This document shows, one piece after another, positions 19,401 to 26,609 of a stretch of 64,000 bases of DNA. Location: the NCBI RefSeq assembly GCF_001902145.1, contig NZ_MRST01000027.1, forward strand, positions 354,519 through 418,518, read 5' to 3'. Numbering within the stretch: the stretch's first letter is position 1; the number at the start of each line of letters is the position of its first letter. The notes under the pieces are model-generated. The model searched no databases and was not told where the DNA came from. It worked only from the letters and a program-made list of their open reading frames with translations. Origin of the DNA: Pseudomonas fluorescens. Its GTDB lineage: Bacteria > Pseudomonadota > Gammaproteobacteria > Pseudomonadales > Pseudomonadaceae. The position numbers and the translations under genes are program-made.

Positions 19401-19761
19401 GCTCGCCGCCAAGGGCGTAGGGCCGAGCCATTTGCGCCTGCATCAAGGCTTGGGTCGCTGCAGGCGGGTCGGGCAGCGCGGAGAAGTCATGCAGCGCCAT
19501 CTCCACCTTCAACTCAGGGGCGAATGTTTGCCCAGGCAGGCCATTGGCGTCGGTGTGCAGTTGGGTGCGTAGTGCATCGTGACGGGCCACCAGCAGTTCC
19601 ACAGCATGCTGCATGCGTTCGGGCTCGACGGTGCCGGCAAAATCCAGGTAGCCGCCAATGTTGTACAGCGGCGAATCACCCACGCGCAGTTGGTCAAGCC
19701 AAATGTCTTGTTGGGCGCCAGTGAGGGGAAAGCGGGCCGGCTGGCTGGAGGAATGCTGCAT
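13492..19761 (-). CDS. viscA: two-module lipopeptide NRPS (viscosin-type first synthetase)
   Basis: 2089 residues with the order C-A-T-C-A-T and no thioesterase or epimerase. The first C domain (HHLILDG, residues about 141-147) at the N-terminus fits a starter domain that adds a fatty acyl group. A1 (about 455-945) has specificity residues D-A-W-F-L-G-N-V-V, the known Leu code. A2 (about 1540-2000) reads D-G-W-K-L-G-V-V-D, closest to Glu/Gln codes. Carrier motifs LGGHSLL lie at about 977 and 2027. Second C domain has HHLVNDA. ATG 19761 follows AGAAGGA. Acyl-Leu-Glu, two modules, no TE and divergent luxR-nodT match ViscA/MassA/WlpA of the viscosin group. Partner synthetases are absent, as in strains where viscA is unlinked from viscBC. 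Confidence 0.8.
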   Translation of the reverse strand: MQHSSSQPARFPLTGAQQDIWLDQLRVGDSPLYNIGGYLDFAGTVEPERMQHAVELLVARHDALRTQLHTDANGLPGQTFAPELKVEMALHDFSALPDPPAATQALMQAQMARPYALGGEPLCRFFLVKLDDDHYRLGTQAHHLILDGWGFGQMLQSLAQLYSALEQGRATEPLAPSYIDFIDTDQRYLQSARYARDRDYWLGKYQVLPEPLLTPRHNAKTSSNTWVQGFPVQLLNRMEQVANHYQASAFHVLLAAMYVYFTRTSQRQEWGVGLPILNRSNARFRATVGLFTQVSAVRFAFSEGVSFGALVRGIRDQLKQDFRHQRFPLSEMNRELGLRRTDRGQLFDVSVSFEQDDHDLRFGQVQARAIKVSNHHEALPLALHLRSNRYQDDAWLHCVYNEAYFQAGDVQALAQRFIGLLEQGLENTALPIGEFCMLQPEEQARLLHWNATAQPNATPQTLHQRIEAQAARTPHAIAAVYQDRSLSYTQLNRQANALAHQLVALGVQPDDRVAILARRGLDTLAGLLAILKSGACYVPLDPAHPGDRLEYLLHDSAPVAILTQHDLRQRLPVSTVPVIALEPGSASIDSNPQVAVTPSNLAYVIYTSGSTGLPKGVMVEHHSVSNLVDWHCQAFDLHAGSHTASVAGFGFDAMAWEVWPALCVGATLHLPPAHEGAEDIDALLGWWRSQPLDVCFLPTPVAEYAFSQGLGHPTLRTLLIGGDRLRTFPQAQTFAVVNNYGPTEATVVATSGRVEVGQPLHIGAPVANARVYLLDAQQRPVPIGVAGELYVGGKGVARGYLNRAELSAERFIDDPFNGGRMYRTGDLARWLPDGNLDYLGRNDDQVKIRGVRIELGEIESALASHPALQDAVVQFRDGQLWAWFVPRQPVKIEALRTHLQATLADYMLPAAYVRLDALPLTGNGKLDRRALPSPTQEAFITRCFEAPQEGVETTLAQIWAELLHVQPVGRHDHFFELGGHSLLAVQLVQRMRQAGLRADVQVLFGQPTVAALAAACAGHEQVVPANRIPAGCTHITKDLLALAELDQTSLDRIVASIPGGAANVQDIYPLAPLQEGLLYHHLTDAHDPYQQQALFSFARREQLDAFANALQQVIDRHDILRTSLVWDALEQPMQVVWRQAQLRVEALREPAQPLDLRQAPLMALDYAEEPQHQRWVARLRFHHLVNDATSTTLLVDDIRAHLLGQQAQLPAPVPYRNMVAHARSSVRQAAHEAFFRARLGDVDEPTLAFGLQERQANRAETEEAQRALSDTLNLRLRSQARALGVSAASLFHLAWAQVLSCVAGREDVVFGTVLLGRLQAGEGAERALGMFINTLPLRLCLAGQNVAQALHDTHAQLSALLAHEQASLALAQRCSGVTGLFNSLLNYRHTSADPELNLVPGIALLSSEDILSYPLMLTVDDLGSGLRLKAKTPRAVGAERVLDYLDTTLNGLVAALENTPKMPLREVPVLPASELRRLLVDFNATATDYPHTLTVQALFEAHARRIPDAIAVQTDEQALTYRQLNERANQLAFHLREHGVQPDSRVALCVERGLDLVVGLLGILKAGGAYVPLDPGYPRERLAYMLADSQPVALLVQAATRKVVGDVSIPLIDFDRCTWRQAPIDNPIVPGLSVANLAYVMYTSGSTGTPKGVMIEHRGLGNLLQWGSHLCPNAEGGALLQRAPFSFDGSVWELFWPLSNGMRLVLARPDGHREPAYLAQVIRAQQISVIKFVPAMLQQFLDLDESALCTSLTDVLCGGGELTAALARGVQARLPRVRLHNVYGPTEATVDSSAWTLEPGAPVPTLQLPIGRPINNTRLYVLDVHDAPVPMGISGQLHIGGVGVARGYLGLEQLTAERFIDSPFVPGDRLYRTGDLVRYLPDGNLEFLGRNDFQVKLRGVRLELGEIEARLAAHPELHEVAVLIRDERLVAYFTLRGQAPSLQALRDHVLEHLPEYMVPAAFVQLDALPLNPAGKLDRKALPAPGLEAVLSRAYEAPVGEVETLMAGVWADVLKLERVGRHDHFFELGGHSLLAVNLVARLRKAGLDVDARTLFSQPTLAQLAAKTVAQAPRVEAPQTAIPQLNRRRRI

Positions 19762-20245
19762 AAGATCCTTCTCATGGGGGTCAGGCACTGGCCGCGCAGA
19801 GGTGGCCCATTACGCCGAAGTTGCCAGATTGGAGCATGGGCGCCGGGGGGTGTCTGACACCCGAAACCCGGACATTCAAATGGATGGAAATGGCTTGGCC
19901 AAAGGTTCATGGCTGAAACGATTAAATCGCTGTAGGACATTGGCTATAGCTGATTTATACCGGGCTTTGTGACCAACGCTGGATTTTATAAAATCCTCAT
20001 ATACATCAATACGTTAAAAGCCCCTAAAAATAACTTACGTCTGTACGTAGCCGGCTGTATTCGTGAGAAGCGTCGGATTAATGGCGCAATTTTTATGGCA
20101 GCTTGTGTCCCTCGTTTCCGCTACATACGTAGGACAAATCCCTATGGCTAAATAAAATCTCGAACGCCGAGTTACGTTCAAGCAGTACGGAGCGCCCTGC
20201 ACAGGCCCTGGGCAACCGTTGACGGTTTTCGACATCAAGGATGAG
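19762..20245. other. shared upstream region of NRPS and luxR
   Basis: About 480 bases between divergent genes. The part from 19970 to 20040 is notably AT-rich and probably holds promoters for both directions. Short repeated TACGTA-type stretches occur at 20036-20051 and 20122-20133 (TACGTCTGTACGTA, CTACATACGTAG), which could be binding sites. No gene is evident. Confidence 0.5.
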
Positions 20246-21046
20246 ATGGTTATGAGTCTGACCCCAAGTATTGGCGACACCTGCGGCCCGCATTTTTATG
20301 CCGAAATGGGCGAGTTGATTTCAAACAGCGGCGACGAACACTTCGCCGCCACGATGTTGCAGCTGGTGGGCAAGTGGGTACCGATTCACCTGGTAGACCT
20401 CAGCGAATGGACCCTGGATGAACTGCGCGACCGCGTGCTGGACATCAAGTTACTGGGCAGCGCCGGGGTAAAAAAGGATTTGTCGGTGCCCCAGACCTTG
20501 CATGCGCTGAACGACCACCCGTTGCTGCAGCAGATGCTGCACATGCAAGACCCGCTGCTGATCCAGATGAACGCCAAGGCCAACAGCGCGCATCCGCGCG
20601 GCACCTCGCACCAGTGCAATCTGGTATCGCGCCAGGGCAATCGACGCTGTGTGATTTCGTTCTACCGCCCGCCGACCCAGCAGGGGTTTTCCCTGGCTGA
20701 GTTGTCGTTTCTCAAGTGCCTGTCGGACACGCTATTGCCATTGATGGAACGGCACGCCCAGAGCCTGCGCCAGGCGCCGCACGCCGAGACTGAGCCGGCC
20801 CATACCCTGCTGGAACAATCGCAGTTGCAACGTGAGTTCTACAAACGCTTGTCTTTGAGCGACATCACCCTTTCGGCGCGGGAGCAGGAGGTGTGCCTGG
20901 GCCTGCTGACCGGCGGCACCGTACCGCAAATCGCGGAGAAACTCAGTGTCAAAAACAGCTCGATCGAGACCTACCTCAAGCGTGCCGCCGCCAAGCTGGG
21001 CGTAAGCGGCCGGCATGGCCTGGCCAAATGGATGGTGGGCGCTTGA
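20246..21046 (+). CDS. LuxR-family regulator of the lipopeptide cluster
   Basis: About 266 residues. The C-terminal 60 residues hold a LuxR/NarL helix-turn-helix (LSAREQEVCLGLLTGGTVPQIAEKL); the N-terminal part has no clear autoinducer-binding domain, as in the lipopeptide-type LuxR regulators (ViscAR, MassAR). The start is taken at 20246, four bases after AAGGA; ATG 20252 is also possible. The stop overlaps the nodT start. Its place next to the NRPS, divergently, suggests it activates lipopeptide synthesis. Confidence 0.85.
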   Translation: MVMSLTPSIGDTCGPHFYAEMGELISNSGDEHFAATMLQLVGKWVPIHLVDLSEWTLDELRDRVLDIKLLGSAGVKKDLSVPQTLHALNDHPLLQQMLHMQDPLLIQMNAKANSAHPRGTSHQCNLVSRQGNRRCVISFYRPPTQQGFSLAELSFLKCLSDTLLPLMERHAQSLRQAPHAETEPAHTLLEQSQLQREFYKRLSLSDITLSAREQEVCLGLLTGGTVPQIAEKLSVKNSSIETYLKRAAAKLGVSGRHGLAKWMVGA

Positions 21047-22515
21047 TGAGCACACGGACGCTGTGCACCGTTGGCATGGCCTGGATGCTCGGCGGTTGCT
21101 CGCTGATTCCCGAGTACCAGCGACCAGCCGCGCCGACGCCTGCGCAGTACCCCCAAGGCGGCGTGTACCGCCTGGCACAGGCCGGCACCCAGGCGCAAAA
21201 CCCGGACTGGCAGCAGCTGTTCCGCGACCCGGCGCTGCAACAGCTGATTAATGATGCGCTGGTCAACAACCGCGACCTGCGAGTGGCGGCCCTGAATGTG
21301 CAGGCGTTCCAGGCGCAGTACCGTATCCAACGCGCGGACCTCTTCCCGGCACTCTCTGCCACAGGCGCCGGCAAGCGCCAGAAGGTGCCAGGGAGCGTGA
21401 CCGGCACCGGCAAGTCAGCGATAACCTCCAGCTATTCCGCCACCTTGGGCCTGAGTGCCTATGAGCTGGACCTGTTCGGCCGCGTGCGCAGCCTCAGCGA
21501 ACAGGCGCTGCTCACTTACCTGGGCACCGAACAAGCGCGGCGCAGCACGCAATTGAGCCTGGTGGCCAACGTCGCCAATGCCTACCTGACCTGGCGGGCC
21601 GATCAGGAACTGCTGGCCCTGGCCGAGCAAACCCTGGTCGCCAACGACCACAGCTGGCAATTGACCCACCGCAGCAAAAGCGCAGGCAAAGCCTCGGCGC
21701 TGGACGTGGTGCAAGCGCGCACAGCGGTAGAAAGTACTCGCGCCAGCGTAGCCCGCTATGAACGCCAGGTGGCCCAGGACCTCAACAACCTCACGCTGCT
21801 GGTGGGCGGCCCGGTGGATGAACACTTGCCCGCGCGACCGCTGGCCGACGATCTGGTCGCCCGCGTGCCCGCCGGCTTACCCTCCGACCTGCTGCAACGC
21901 CGCCCGGATATCCTCCAGGCCGAATACCAGCTGCAGGCGGCCAACGCCAATATCGGTGCGGCCCGTGCCGCGTTCTTTCCTTCCGTGACCCTGACGGCAA
22001 ACGCCGGCAGCACCAGCAAGGAGCTGTCGGGACTGTTCAAGGGCGGCTCGGGCAGCTGGACCTTCCAGCCGCAGATCAACCTGCCGATTTTCAACGCCGG
22101 CAGCCTGCGCGCAAGCCTCGATTACGCCAGGCTGCAGAAGGACATCACGGTGGCCCAGTACGAAAAATCCATCCAGGGCGCCTTCCAGGAAGTTGCCGAC
22201 GGCCTCGCCGCACGCCAGACCTTCAACGACCAACTGGCGGCGCAACGGGATTTCGTCGCCGCCAACCAGAACTACTATGACCTGGCCGAACACCGTTACC
22301 GCAGCGGCGTGGACAGCAACCTGACGTTCCTCGATGCGCAGCGTTCGCTGTTCAGCGCGCAACAGGCGCTGATTGTGGACCGGCTGGCGCAGTTGGTCGC
22401 CGAGGTGAATTTGTATACCGCACTGGGTGGCGCCTGGGATATCAGCGCAACCCCGACTGCCGCAGCCGGTACTCCTCCGGTGTCATCTGTGCATACCGCA
22501 AAAAAAACCGGCTGA
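21046..22515 (+). CDS. NodT/OprM-family outer-membrane efflux lipoprotein
   Basis: 490 residues with a lipobox (MLGGCS) and the two repeated OEP domains of RND-associated outer-membrane channels. The ATG overlaps the stop of luxR (TGATG), so it is translationally coupled. NodT-like genes next to the first NRPS are typical of viscosin-group clusters, where they are thought to take part in lipopeptide export with MacAB-type partners. The last 24 or so codons lie antisense to an AraC gene remnant, so the natural C-terminus may have been replaced when that remnant formed. Confidence 0.9.
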   Translation: MSTRTLCTVGMAWMLGGCSLIPEYQRPAAPTPAQYPQGGVYRLAQAGTQAQNPDWQQLFRDPALQQLINDALVNNRDLRVAALNVQAFQAQYRIQRADLFPALSATGAGKRQKVPGSVTGTGKSAITSSYSATLGLSAYELDLFGRVRSLSEQALLTYLGTEQARRSTQLSLVANVANAYLTWRADQELLALAEQTLVANDHSWQLTHRSKSAGKASALDVVQARTAVESTRASVARYERQVAQDLNNLTLLVGGPVDEHLPARPLADDLVARVPAGLPSDLLQRRPDILQAEYQLQAANANIGAARAAFFPSVTLTANAGSTSKELSGLFKGGSGSWTFQPQINLPIFNAGSLRASLDYARLQKDITVAQYEKSIQGAFQEVADGLAARQTFNDQLAAQRDFVAANQNYYDLAEHRYRSGVDSNLTFLDAQRSLFSAQQALIVDRLAQLVAEVNLYTALGGAWDISATPTAAAGTPPVSSVHTAKKTG

Positions 22516-22640
22516 AATACGCAGGGTCCTTGAACCCCAACTGATAGCAGATTTCATTCGCGGAACTACCGGTAAACAACAGCAGGCGCTTGGCCTCTTG
22601 CATCAGCCGCTCAAGGATCAGGCGCTTGGACGGCAAGGGG
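22442..22640 (-). pseudogene. AraC-family regulator, C-terminal remnant
   Basis: The minus strand encodes the second half of an AraC DNA-binding domain (ILERLMQEAKRLLL, EICYQLGFKDPAYFSRFF), ending at 22442. Upstream of about 22640 the frame continues into antisense of an aldehyde dehydrogenase instead of the rest of AraC. So only about 60 codons survive. It overlaps the 3' end of nodT tail to tail. Confidence 0.75.
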
Positions 22641-23345
22641 CTGGTGGAACACCCCGGCACGCACAAGGTGTCCTTCACCGGCTCAGTGCCCACCGGTATT
22701 GCGGTGGGCCGCAGTGCCATGGGCGCCGGGCTGACCCGCGCGACCCTGGAACTGGGTGGCAAGAACGCCGCCGGCTTCCTGCGCGACATGGATGTAGACA
22801 AAGCGGTGGATGGCATTATCGAAGCGGGCTTCCTGCACTCGGGGCAAATCTGCGCGGCGGCCGAGCGTTTCTTCGTGCAGCGCTCGCAGATCGACGCCGT
22901 GCTGGAAAAACTCAAGGCACTCATCAGCCACCTGACCATCGGCTCGCCCCTGGACGAACACACCGACTTCGGCCCCGTGACCCACCAGCAACACCAACAC
23001 AAACTGCTCGGCTACTTCAACCAGGCCCGCGCCGAAAACAACACGATCATCCACGGCGGCCACCCCATCGCCACCTTCCTGCCCTACGACGATGAAGACG
23101 AACTGCTGGCCATGATGAACCACGGGCCCTACGGCTTGAGCGCCAGCCTGTGGACCAATGACCTGGGCAAGGCCCTGCGCATGATCCCGGCGATCAAGGC
23201 GGGGACTCTGTGGGTGAACATGCACACCTTGCTCGACCCGGCAGTGCCGTTTGGGGGCAGCCGGTCTTCGGGATTAGGGCGGGAGTTTGGCAGTGCGTTT
23301 ATTGAGGATTACACCGAACTTAAATCGGTGATGATTCGGTATTGA
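22632..23345 (+). pseudogene. aldehyde dehydrogenase remnant (FeaB-like)
   Basis: The frame starts in the middle of the enzyme (GLVEHPGTHKVSFTGS) with the cofactor and catalytic parts FTGS, LELGGK and GQICAAAERFF, then lacks about 50 residues that normally include EEIFGP, and ends with an intact C-terminus (GREFGSAFIEDYTELKS). The first half of the protein is missing. The C-terminus resembles phenylacetaldehyde dehydrogenase. A FeaR-type AraC regulator normally lies beside such genes, and an AraC fragment is joined to it here, so both probably come from one deleted locus. Confidence 0.75.
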
Positions 23346-23350
23346 ATGGC

Positions 23351-23450
23351 TGTAGGAGCGAGCTTGCTCGCGAAAAACGTCAACGATAACGCGTGCATCC
23401 TGAATAAATGCGGCGGCTATGGTTTTTTCGCGAGCAAGCTCGCTCCTACA
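23351..23450. repeat. REPIN
   Basis: Inverted pair of TGTAGGAGCGAGCTTGCTCG sequences with about 60 bases between, between the aldehyde dehydrogenase remnant and the RidA stop. Confidence 0.9.
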
Positions 23451-23456
23451 AAAGCC

Positions 23457-23861
23457 CTAACTGAACGGAACCACCGCCTCCGCCTCAACCTCGATCAACC
23501 ATTCCGGCAACGACAACCCACTGACGATAATCCACGAAGACGGCGGCGGGTTGTGCGTGAAGCGCTGGCGCAGCGCCTCGGCAATCGGCTCCTGCTGATC
23601 CCGGGCAGACTCGACGATATACAGCCGCAGCATGATCACATGAGACAGGTCGCCACCGACCTCGGCCAGCACCTTTTCGATATTATCCAGAGCAGCGGCG
23701 GTCTGTTCGGCGATGCCGAGGCCCACTGTACGCTCTTGAGCATCCACCCCCACTTGCCCGGACAGCATGATCCGTCGCCCCTGCGGCACTTCCATGGCCT
23801 GGCTGAAACCGTATTGCAGCGAATTGAATACCGTCGTGGGATTAATGACCTTTCGTTGCAT
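23457..23861 (-). CDS. RidA/YjgF-family protein
   Basis: 134 residues with the compact RidA fold: VNSLQYGFSQAM-like start, central SGQVGVDAQ, and RLYIVES. RidA proteins hydrolyse reactive enamine/imine intermediates in the cytoplasm. The ATG at 23861 follows AAGGA by six bases, which decides the start over a TTG two codons earlier. The conserved catalytic Arg of RidA (near RLYIVES) is present. It stands alone, divergent from the DUF6124 region. Confidence 0.85.
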   Translation of the reverse strand: MQRKVINPTTVFNSLQYGFSQAMEVPQGRRIMLSGQVGVDAQERTVGLGIAEQTAAALDNIEKVLAEVGGDLSHVIMLRLYIVESARDQQEPIAEALRQRFTHNPPPSSWIIVSGLSLPEWLIEVEAEAVVPFS

Positions 23862-23940
23862 GACCAATCCTTGTTTGTCAGTAGGAAAACAAGGCTAACC
23901 CAAAGGAACCGCTCAGGATGATGGTTCAACATCCAGCAAC

Positions 23941-24025
23941 ATGTTCGTGGGTGAAGCGCTGAACCTTGAGTGCCCCGTGGCCTGATGAAAACGCGCAAAC
24001 CCAACAGGCAATCACATCCCCCTGT
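23941..24025 (+). pseudogene. 3' relic of a DUF6124 gene
   Basis: The last 14 codons (FVGEALNLECPVA) and about 40 bases downstream match the end of the intact DUF6124 gene at 24670-24750 (VDEALNRECPAA) with few changes, including the downstream CCTGATGAAAACGCGCAAAC. Nothing of the N-terminal part is present. It directly precedes a REPIN, as in the other copies. Confidence 0.65.
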
Positions 24026-24122
24026 AGGAGCGAGCTTGCTCGCGAAAAACCCGCAGGCGCCGCGCTTACTCAGGAAGCCCGCGTTATCGTTGACGTTTTT
24101 CGCGAGCAAGCTCGCTCCTACA
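24023..24122. repeat. REPIN
   Basis: TGTAGGAGCGAGCTTGCTCG inverted pair following the DUF6124 relic. Confidence 0.9.
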
Positions 24123-24149
24123 TGGGTTATTCAGCGTACCCGCAATGGC

Positions 24150-24295
24150 GCGGTTGTCGGACCGCTCTTACGCAACTTTCGGGTTGCGTCCGATGAGCCT
24201 CGCCGCTAACCTTCGCGGGTCGCTGCAAAATCAGCGAATGGGTGTGGTAGCCCAGTTCTTTCATAGACCCCAAAAACGCTCAAGGGCGTTTTTTT
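24150..24295 (+). ncRNA. candidate small RNA ending in a terminator
   Basis: A run of stems is visible: ACGCAAC/GTTGCGT (24170-24189), CGCTG/CAGCG (around 24221-24236) and the terminator at 24274-24295. No open frame is likely. It may be an independent small RNA or the first part of the DUF6124 leader; similar stems precede the other leader at 10228. No promoter could be placed. Confidence 0.35.
24274..24295 (+). terminator. Rho-independent terminator
   Basis: AAACGCT-CAAG-GGCGTTT forms a seven-pair stem (one G-U) followed by a run of T. The A run before it could also serve the minus strand. Confidence 0.7.
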
Positions 24296-24311
24296 ATGCG
24301 GGCTGCTTTGT

Positions 24312-24385
24312 GGCGGCTGTGCATGGGAGGCTTCGGCCTGCCGGGTTTCTATGACCGGTCTACCACCCCGTGTACAGTCGCCTCC
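24312..24385 (+). promoter_or_regulatory. structured leader (copy B) of the DUF6124 gene
   Basis: The outer stem pairs GGCGGCTGTGCATG (24313-24326) with CGTGTACAGTCGCC, using three G-U pairs. Inside are an AGGC-TTCG-GCCT hairpin and a CCGG/CCGG stem. Copy A at 10307-10380 has the same plan with compensated base changes, and the TTCG loop is kept. Probably a cis-acting RNA element. Confidence 0.5.
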
Positions 24386-24435
24386 TTACTTCGTGTGGTA
24401 GCGAAATGGAGGTGCTCATTCATAGGAGCTTCGCC

Positions 24436-24711
24436 ATGAAAAAAGTCACACCCAATCCCCCGCCCTCCCCCTCGGATGACAACCCGCAACTGCCTCCCGA
24501 TGTCATCTTCACTGTCCGCCCCGGACTCAGCACTGAAGCCGCCTTGAGCAATGCCAGCGAAATGCTGGAGTCCGCGACTGTCTGCGCCTACGACTGTGCC
24601 GAACAGCTTGACGGTCACCCCCGCAAGCAGGTGCTGGCGGTGGTGCAGATGATCGAGATTGCGCAGTTGCTGGTAGATGAAGCGCTGAACCGTGAGTGCC
24701 CGGCGGCCTGA
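24436..24711 (+). CDS. DUF6124-family small protein
   Basis: 91 residues, the usual length of this Pseudomonas family, with a proline-rich start (MKKVTPNPPPSP) and a helical Ala/Glu-rich body (LSNASEMLESA, QVLAVVQMIEIAQLLVDEAL). No signal peptide or membrane segment. AGGAG lies seven bases before the ATG. This is the only intact copy; others at 10438, 13009 and 23941 are broken. It is preceded by a structured leader and a terminator, so transcript-level control is likely. The function of the family is unknown. Confidence 0.8.
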   Translation: MKKVTPNPPPSPSDDNPQLPPDVIFTVRPGLSTEAALSNASEMLESATVCAYDCAEQLDGHPRKQVLAVVQMIEIAQLLVDEALNRECPAA

Positions 24712-24747
24712 TGAAAACGCGCAAACCCAACAGGCAATGACATTCCC

Positions 24748-24858
24748 TGTGGGAGCCGTCGAGCTTTAGCGAGGCCGCGATGGCGGTGGGTCAGGCAATG
24801 AATATTGTTGACCGGGCCGCCGCCATCGCAGCCTCGCTAAAGCTCGACAGCTCCCACA
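24748..24858. repeat. REPIN of a second sequence class
   Basis: Begins TGTGGGAGCCGTCGAGCTTT and ends with its near complement (AGCTCGACAGCTCCCACA), about 110 bases in all. The arm sequence differs from the TGTAGGAGCGAG class around it. Confidence 0.85.
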
Positions 24859-24945
24859 TTGGATCGGCTGCGTCTCAGTAGATAGTGATCCATGCTGGAA
24901 CTTCACTGCTATCATCCAGCCACTACTTATGACATGGAGGTCGCT

Positions 24946-25419
24946 ATGCACCAGGTAACAACCCTCGCTTGCTTACTGGTATGCGGCGCCCTTACCGGCT
25001 GCAGCATCACGCAAACCGTCACCCCCGTTCCCTCCTCAACTATTCACTCGCCCGAAATCTGCATGATTCCCGCCGCAGGCCTGCGCGAGGGTTTCAACAC
25101 CACCTACACAGCTCAACTGCGCAGCAAAGGCTTTCAGACCCGCGAGTTGCAGCCAGGTAGTCCGCCCGCCAATTGCGCGCTATCGACCACTTACATTGGC
25201 ACATGGAGCTGGGACATGGCGCTGTACATGAGCTTCGCCGATATTCAGGTGTTCGAAAACGGCCGAAGGGTCGGACAGGCGCTGTATGACTCAACCTCAG
25301 GCGGCGCCCGTATGGGCAAGTTCATTGATGCACAAAGCAAAATCATCGAGATGACCAATCAGCTGTTTCCCAATGCTGATTACGGCATGACTCGACGTCT
25401 GGCTGACCGTCTTCCCTAG
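24946..25419 (+). CDS. Sbal_3080-like lipoprotein
   Basis: 157 residues with a signal peptide ending LTGCS, so lipidated. The mature part is short and beta-rich with motifs resembling the Sbal_3080 family (ICMIPAAGLREGF, TYIGTWSWDMALYM). GGAGG lies five bases before the ATG. No function is known. It stands alone between REPINs. Confidence 0.7.
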   Translation: MHQVTTLACLLVCGALTGCSITQTVTPVPSSTIHSPEICMIPAAGLREGFNTTYTAQLRSKGFQTRELQPGSPPANCALSTTYIGTWSWDMALYMSFADIQVFENGRRVGQALYDSTSGGARMGKFIDAQSKIIEMTNQLFPNADYGMTRRLADRLP

Positions 25420-25479
25420 AGCGAGCTCATCCACCAGCCTGCGCCACCCTCGAAAATGTGGGAGTTTCACATCTCATTC

Positions 25480-25579
25480 TGTAGGAGCGAGCTTGCTCGC
25501 GAAAAACCCACAGGCACCGCGCTTACTCAGGAAGCCCGCGTTATGGTTGACGTTTTTCGCGAGCAAGCTCGCTCCTACA
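25480..25579. repeat. REPIN
   Basis: TGTAGGAGCGAGCTTGCTCG inverted pair between two convergent genes. Confidence 0.9.
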
Positions 25580-25597
25580 TGGCATTATCGTGCCAGG

Positions 25598-26530
25598 CTA
25601 CCAGGTGCCCATCGCTAGGCTGTGCGGCGAAAACTCCTCGAACTGCCACCGCAACGCCAATGCTGCCGGGCGGCTGACCCCATGTTCCACCGTCACCGTC
25701 CACAAGCGCTGCGCGCCTTCGAACTCAGCCACTTGCGGCCCGCCCAGGATCAACGAAGTACGCCCGGCCACTTGCAGCACGTCGCCGGTCTCAAAATCCA
25801 CAAACAACAACCCCGCCACCGGGTTGGCGTGCAGGTTGCCGAGCGTGTTGAAAAACAGGTTGCCGGCAAAGTCCGGGATGGTCAGCACGTTGCCTTCCAC
25901 GCGTACAAATCCTGTATTGCCACCTCGGTGGGAGACGTCCACCGAGCGTTCGCCGTGCAGGTCGACGTAGCTGGCGACGAAGAAGGTGTCGGCGTGGCGG
26001 ATCAGTGCTTGTGCGGCGTCGTCCAGGCGGTTGCTGCGCTGGGCCAGGTTGCCGGGTTTGCGCGCAATGCCAGCGACGGGGCGCAGTTGGATGTACTTGG
26101 GGCAATTGCCGAAGGTGTGCACTACGTCCACCGCAAAGCCCTCATCCTCATGCGATCCGATCCGGCCATTCATGCGATTACGGCGGCGGGTGTTGAGGTC
26201 GATGCCCAGCAGGCCGATCGCCGCGCCGTCCGTTATCCCAGCCCAGGCGGGATCGCTTTTGGCGGGCAGGCTGTCGATCTGCAGCGTGTGTGGGTCCGGT
26301 GAATGCGCAAATCCTGGTGCGCCTTCCAGCATCGTCGCCCAGGGGATGCCTTGTTCGTCCACCACACCCGCGATCAAGTACGGCAGCAGCGGATAGAAAT
26401 CGCGGTGCTGCTCAGGCAAATGATCACGAATGACCTTGGGCCCGATCATCGCCATGCGTTCAGAAACGCCGGCACTTTCCTGCATGTGTCGTTCGCCGAC
26501 ATGCCAAGGGGTTGGTTCAATCGAGTGCAT
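25598..26530 (-). CDS. pyridoxamine 5'-phosphate oxidase-related FMN-binding split-barrel protein
   Basis: 310 residues. Stretches such as PWATMLEGAPGFAH and LFFNTLGNLHANPVAGLLFVDF are typical of the flavin split-barrel proteins that are often fused to a ferredoxin reductase; here the reductase part is absent. The ATG at 26530 follows GGAGG by eight bases; a GTG three codons upstream is less likely. Probably a flavin-dependent reductase or oxidase with unknown substrate. Next to a LysR gene transcribed the same way. Confidence 0.8.
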   Translation of the reverse strand: MHSIEPTPWHVGERHMQESAGVSERMAMIGPKVIRDHLPEQHRDFYPLLPYLIAGVVDEQGIPWATMLEGAPGFAHSPDPHTLQIDSLPAKSDPAWAGITDGAAIGLLGIDLNTRRRNRMNGRIGSHEDEGFAVDVVHTFGNCPKYIQLRPVAGIARKPGNLAQRSNRLDDAAQALIRHADTFFVASYVDLHGERSVDVSHRGGNTGFVRVEGNVLTIPDFAGNLFFNTLGNLHANPVAGLLFVDFETGDVLQVAGRTSLILGGPQVAEFEGAQRLWTVTVEHGVSRPAALALRWQFEEFSPHSLAMGTW

Positions 26531-26609
26531 GGCGCTCACCTCCGGTTAGATACCAGCATGCTGCGCCCAGGCCGTGATGGAGAGAATGCCCACCCAGGGC
26601 AATCCACTA

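Noticed and set aside
22427..23095. A 222-codon plus-strand frame over the aldehyde dehydrogenase remnant
   Set aside because: It is out of frame with the recognisable dehydrogenase sequence and is Arg/Gln-rich without any motif.
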